This document shows positions 14,051-16,364 of a DNA stretch of 16,364 nt, piece after piece. The stretch is from the NCBI GenBank assembly GCA_900546685.1, contig UREB01000013.1, positions 1-16,364 of the forward strand, written 5' to 3'. This DNA is from an uncultured Eubacteriales bacterium. GTDB lineage: Bacteria; Bacillota; Clostridia; Christensenellales; QAND01. Made by a program: the position numbers and the translations under genes. Positions within the stretch are counted from its first letter, which is position 1. The number at the start of each line of letters is the position of its first letter. The notes beneath the pieces were generated by a model. That model saw only the letters and a program-made list of their open reading frames with translations. It ran no database searches and had not been told where the DNA came from.

Positions 14051-15667
14051 TTATTCGGGCAAGTCAATCTTGCCGACAAAGCTGTAATAAATCTCAATGT
14101 CCTGCCTGCGGGTGCCGTTCTCGTCATAGCTGCACTCATGCACGACGATTTTCTCAATCATTTCCCGCAAGAGGGTGGGGGTCAATTCCTCAAAGGCAAG
14201 GTGCTTTCGGACGATACCCATAAACTTTTCCGCGTTGACGGTGGCGGCCTGCGACTTGTCCAGTTCGGCCTGCAAAGCGGCGGCGCGGTCTTTCAGTTCC
14301 CGCTGCTCCTGCTCATAGTCTGCCGACAGTTCCATGAAACGCTCGTCGCTGATTTTGCCGTTCACATTGTCCTCATACAGCCGCTTGATAATGCGGCTCA
14401 CTTCGGCAATGCGCTCCTGCGCCTGTTCAAGCTGCTTGGTGGCTGCGGCGGTCTTTCTCTTGCCGCCGATCTCGTTCTGCTGGATAAGCAGCTTCACAAA
14501 GCGGCTCTCATGCTTGGCGGCATATTCCGTCACCTGCCGGAGATTGGAGAGGACACCGGCGGTCAACAGGTCGGTGCGGATAAAGTGCGCCGTACAGTCG
14601 CGGGTGCGCTTCTTATAGCTGCCGCAGATGTAGCAGTCCTGCTTGCGGTCTTTGTTCTGATACCGCTGCTGGTACAGCACATGGCCGCAGTCAGCGCAGA
14701 ACAGCATACCGGAGAACAGCCCCACTTCATCGTAGCGGTTGGGGCGTTTGCGCTGCTTGCGTAACTCCTGCACACGCTCCCATGTTTCCGTGTCGATAAT
14801 CGGCTCATGGTGGTCGTGGAAAATCGCCTGTTTCTCTATGGGGTTCTCCACGCTATGCTTGACCTTGTAAGAGGGTTTCTCCGTCTTGAAGTTCACCAGA
14901 CAGCCGGTGTACTCCCGGTTTTCCAGCAGGTGGACAACGGTGTTGGTCGCCCATTTGCACTCATAGCCGGGGTGATAGCGGCGGGTGCTGCCCGTCCTGC
15001 GGTATTCCAGCGTCCCCGGCGTGGGGATTTGCTGCTCCGTCAGCATACGGGCAATCTTGGTCGGGCCGTTCCCAGCAAGGCAAAGCTGGTAAATCTGCCG
15101 CACCACCGGGGCAGCTTCCTCGTCAATGATGTAGTTTTCGTCCTCGTCCATGAGATAGCCGTAAACCGGCTTGCTGGTGACGGGCTTGCCGCTCATGCCT
15201 TTTGACCGTTTTACTGCTTTGATTTTCTTGCTCGTATCTCTCACCAGCCATTCGTTGAACAGATTTCGCAGAGGGGTAAAATCGTTGTCCATGCCGCCGT
15301 TCTCGCTGTCCACATTGTCGTTGACTGCGATAAACCGCACTCCCTTTTGAGGGAACAGCATTTCCGTGTAAAATCCCACCTGCAAGTAGTTGCGCCCTAA
15401 CCGGCTCATGTCCTTGACGATGACCGTTCCCACTTTCCCGGCTTCAATGTCCGCAAGCATGGCTTGAAAACCGGGTCTTTGGAAGTTCGCGCCGGAATAA
15501 CCATCGTCGGTGTACCAGCGCAGATTGGTAAAGCCGTTCTGCTTGGCGTAGGCTTCCAAAATCCGCTTTTGGTTGGAAATGGAATTGCTCTCGCCTTGCA
15601 GTTCGTCCTCGTGGGACAATCTCGGATAAAGGGCAGTAATGAGGTTTTGGGTGGCTTGTCTTAACAT
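14051..15667 (-). CDS. Large serine recombinase (DUF4368-type) of the mobile element
   Basis: A site-specific recombinase of 538 residues for integration and excision of the element. The N-terminal resolvase-like domain has LYPRLSHED (nucleophile Ser18 with Arg16), VIVKDMSRLGRNYLQVG (about 78-94), and a GYSGANFQRPGF stretch. The recombinase domain follows with PVYGYLMDEDENYIID and KIARMLTEQQIPTP. A zinc-ribbon-like part is LFCADCGHVLY...CYICG...RDC (about 318-353). A long coiled-coil segment (about 400-470) leads to the C-terminal DIEIYYSFVGKIDLPE typical of DUF4368 proteins. The start at 15667 follows GGAGG (15673-15677, minus). It is intact with all visible catalytic residues, so the element may still move. 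It is the last gene before the element end. Confidence 0.93.
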   Translation of the reverse strand: MLRQATQNLITALYPRLSHEDELQGESNSISNQKRILEAYAKQNGFTNLRWYTDDGYSGANFQRPGFQAMLADIEAGKVGTVIVKDMSRLGRNYLQVGFYTEMLFPQKGVRFIAVNDNVDSENGGMDNDFTPLRNLFNEWLVRDTSKKIKAVKRSKGMSGKPVTSKPVYGYLMDEDENYIIDEEAAPVVRQIYQLCLAGNGPTKIARMLTEQQIPTPGTLEYRRTGSTRRYHPGYECKWATNTVVHLLENREYTGCLVNFKTEKPSYKVKHSVENPIEKQAIFHDHHEPIIDTETWERVQELRKQRKRPNRYDEVGLFSGMLFCADCGHVLYQQRYQNKDRKQDCYICGSYKKRTRDCTAHFIRTDLLTAGVLSNLRQVTEYAAKHESRFVKLLIQQNEIGGKRKTAAATKQLEQAQERIAEVSRIIKRLYEDNVNGKISDERFMELSADYEQEQRELKDRAAALQAELDKSQAATVNAEKFMGIVRKHLAFEELTPTLLREMIEKIVVHECSYDENGTRRQDIEIYYSFVGKIDLPE

Positions 15668-15684
15668 AAAATCCTCCGTTTCCG

Positions 15685-15739
15685 ACAGCCAGCCCCACTA
15701 TTCCGTAACTTCATTGTACCACGGGTGGGGGCTGGCTGT
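15685..15739. repeat. Inverted repeat with a possible promoter in its loop, before the recombinase gene
   Basis: ACAGCCAGCCCC (15685-15696) and GGGGCTGGCTGT (15728-15739) are perfect 12-base inverted arms with a 31-base spacer. On the minus strand the spacer contains TGGTACAAT (-10 box at 15718-15713, extended TG form), about 46 bases before the recombinase start. No matching -35 box is clear. The structure could terminate or attenuate tnpW transcripts, or bind a regulator. The rest of 15668-15778 holds no gene. Confidence 0.55.
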
Positions 15740-15778
15740 ATAGCGGTAAAACTGTAAAATCTGCTTCTTTATGATTTG

Positions 15779-15955
15779 TTATATTGCTGGTTTTTGTGTA
15801 GCAGCGGCTTCCGCTTCCAGCACCCGCGCCATTTTGTCGGCGGCGGTGGTCGTGGTATCTTTCTTGAAATAGCCGGACACGACAAGGACGGAATTGCCCA
15901 TGCGGATTTCCGTCACGCAGTCGGGGCGGCGCTCTTGTGGTTTCTTATCTGCCAT
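15779..15955 (-). CDS. TnpW-like small transposon protein
   Basis: A 58-residue protein (MADKKPQERR start) with a compact beta-strand-like core, TEIRMGNSVLVVSGYFKKDTTTT, and a helical end, DKMARVLEAE. This pattern and its place directly before a serine recombinase match the transposon-encoded TnpW family named from Tn4451, whose role is not established. The start at 15955 is fixed by AAAGGAG (15971-15965, minus), which overlaps the stop of the upstream ATPase gene, so the two are probably translated as one unit. A longer frame back to 16060 exists but lies inside the ATPase gene. Confidence 0.65.
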   Translation of the reverse strand: MADKKPQERRPDCVTEIRMGNSVLVVSGYFKKDTTTTAADKMARVLEAEAAATQKPAI

Positions 15956-15969
15956 AGGCAATACTCCTT

Positions 15970-16364
15970 TCAGCCAACGATCAGTTTCTTCATGCTCTCC
16001 ATTTTCCGCTGGGCGGCTTCCTGCCGGAAGTTGTCGCCGGTAAAACGCACCGGGACACACATGGAAAGCAGACGGTCATAGATACGGGAATGGGCAGTGT
16101 CCTCCGGGTTTCGCAGTCCGTCCAGCGTGAGGTTGGTCGTGACAATCAGCGGCTTGCCGCTGCGGTAACGGCTGTCTATCACATTGAAAACCTGTTCCAG
16201 CCCATATTCGGTGCCGCGCTCCATGCCGAAGTCATCAAGGATCAGCAGCGGATAGCGGCAAAGGCGGGAAATGTACTCGTTGCGCCCCTCAAAGCTGGCG
16301 GCCAGGTCATTGAGGATAAGGGCAAAGTTCGTCATGTGGACGGGGATTTCTTTCTCCATGAGGG
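15970..16364 (-). CDS. DnaC/IstB-like AAA+ ATPase, C-terminal part
   Basis: The frame is open to the right edge. The 131 residues seen are the later half of a DnaC/IstB-type helicase-loader ATPase, presumably serving replication of the element. LLILDDFGMERGTEYGLEQVFNVIDSRY carries Walker B (LLILDDFG), and PLIVTTNLT is sensor 1. HSRIYDRLLSMCVPVRFTGDNFR is the typical arginine-finger and C-terminal region. The Walker A motif must lie beyond the edge, and the Met near 16359 (MEKEIPVHMTNF) is internal by family comparison. The stop (15970-15972) overlaps the tnpW ribosome binding site. IstB of IS21 elements is related, but no transposase partner is seen and the context favours the ICE-type DnaC homologue. 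Confidence 0.82.
   Translation of the reverse strand, partial: LMEKEIPVHMTNFALILNDLAASFEGRNEYISRLCRYPLLILDDFGMERGTEYGLEQVFNVIDSRYRSGKPLIVTTNLTLDGLRNPEDTAHSRIYDRLLSMCVPVRFTGDNFRQEAAQRKMESMKKLIVG

Larger units (their letters stand above)
13961..16364. mobile_element. End of an integrative (ICE/transposon-like) element, running off the right edge
   Basis: The element is defined by the break in the OYE gene near 13961-13970 and by its gene set: large serine recombinase next to the end, then a TnpW-like small protein, then a DnaC/IstB-like ATPase, all on the minus strand. This order is common at the recombinase end of Firmicutes conjugative elements using serine recombinases. The exact end is not fixed: large serine recombinases leave only a 2-bp core, and the second end is outside the window. 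A 12-bp inverted repeat (14010-14042) lies between the recombinase and the end. Confidence 0.7.

Noticed and set aside
15685..15739. Invertible promoter (inverton)
   Set aside because: The 31-base interval is far shorter than known invertible segments and no dedicated invertase is adjacent.
1..16364. CRISPR arrays, tRNA or rRNA genes
   Set aside because: No regularly spaced direct repeats, no cloverleaf with TTCGA-type loop and no rRNA-like stretch was seen on reading either strand.

Overview
The window reads as a chromosomal segment of an anaerobic, fermentative, moderately GC-rich member of the Clostridia, probably gut-associated. The pointers are a T-box leader, strong AGGAGG ribosome binding sites, TTGACA/TATAAT-type promoters, many U-tract terminators, an oxygen-sensitive pyruvate formate-lyase pair, a group-B-like [FeFe] hydrogenase and the end of a Firmicutes integrative element. 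The genus cannot be fixed from sequence alone.

Layout. At 1-399 is the 3' end of an alpha/beta hydrolase gene. A promoter overlapping its stop codon starts a tryptophan-type T-box leader (about 425-702, UGG specifier) that controls a TrpB2-type tryptophan synthase beta chain (757-2136). Next come an unusual ferredoxin-tailed aldo/keto reductase (2287-3438) and a chloramphenicol acetyltransferase-like gene (3596-4234). The latter is preceded by a nine-codon leader peptide and a 12-bp hairpin that buries its ribosome binding site. On the minus strand lie pflA-pflB (7246-4285), a HAD-family phosphatase (8098-7502) and a group-B-like [FeFe] hydrogenase (9712-8207). A divergent plus-strand run follows: a shortened undecaprenyl-diphosphate-synthase-like gene (9914-10537), a sodium:neurotransmitter-symporter-family transporter (10657-12033) and azlC-azlD (12130-13148). 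A minus-strand Old Yellow Enzyme gene (13187 to about 13963) has lost its 5' part where a mobile element begins. The rest is the end of that element: a large serine recombinase (15667-14051), a TnpW-like protein (15955-15779) and a DnaC/IstB-like ATPase (minus strand, running off the right edge).

Themes. PflA activates PflB, which splits pyruvate to formate and acetyl-CoA. The hydrogenase handles excess reductant, and a close match to the Rex (NADH/NAD+ sensor) operator lies just upstream of its promoter. Amino-acid handling appears in the Trp T-box/TrpB2 unit, the Na+ symporter and the AzlCD exporter. Two RNA control devices are well supported by base pairing: the Trp T-box and the cat translational attenuator. 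The main structural event is the apparent insertion of an ICE-type element into the Old Yellow Enzyme gene. I found no clearly unprecedented multi-gene system; the most interesting items are the cat attenuator, the Rex-like site, the catalytically altered aldo/keto reductase, the shortened UppS homologue and the insertion junction.
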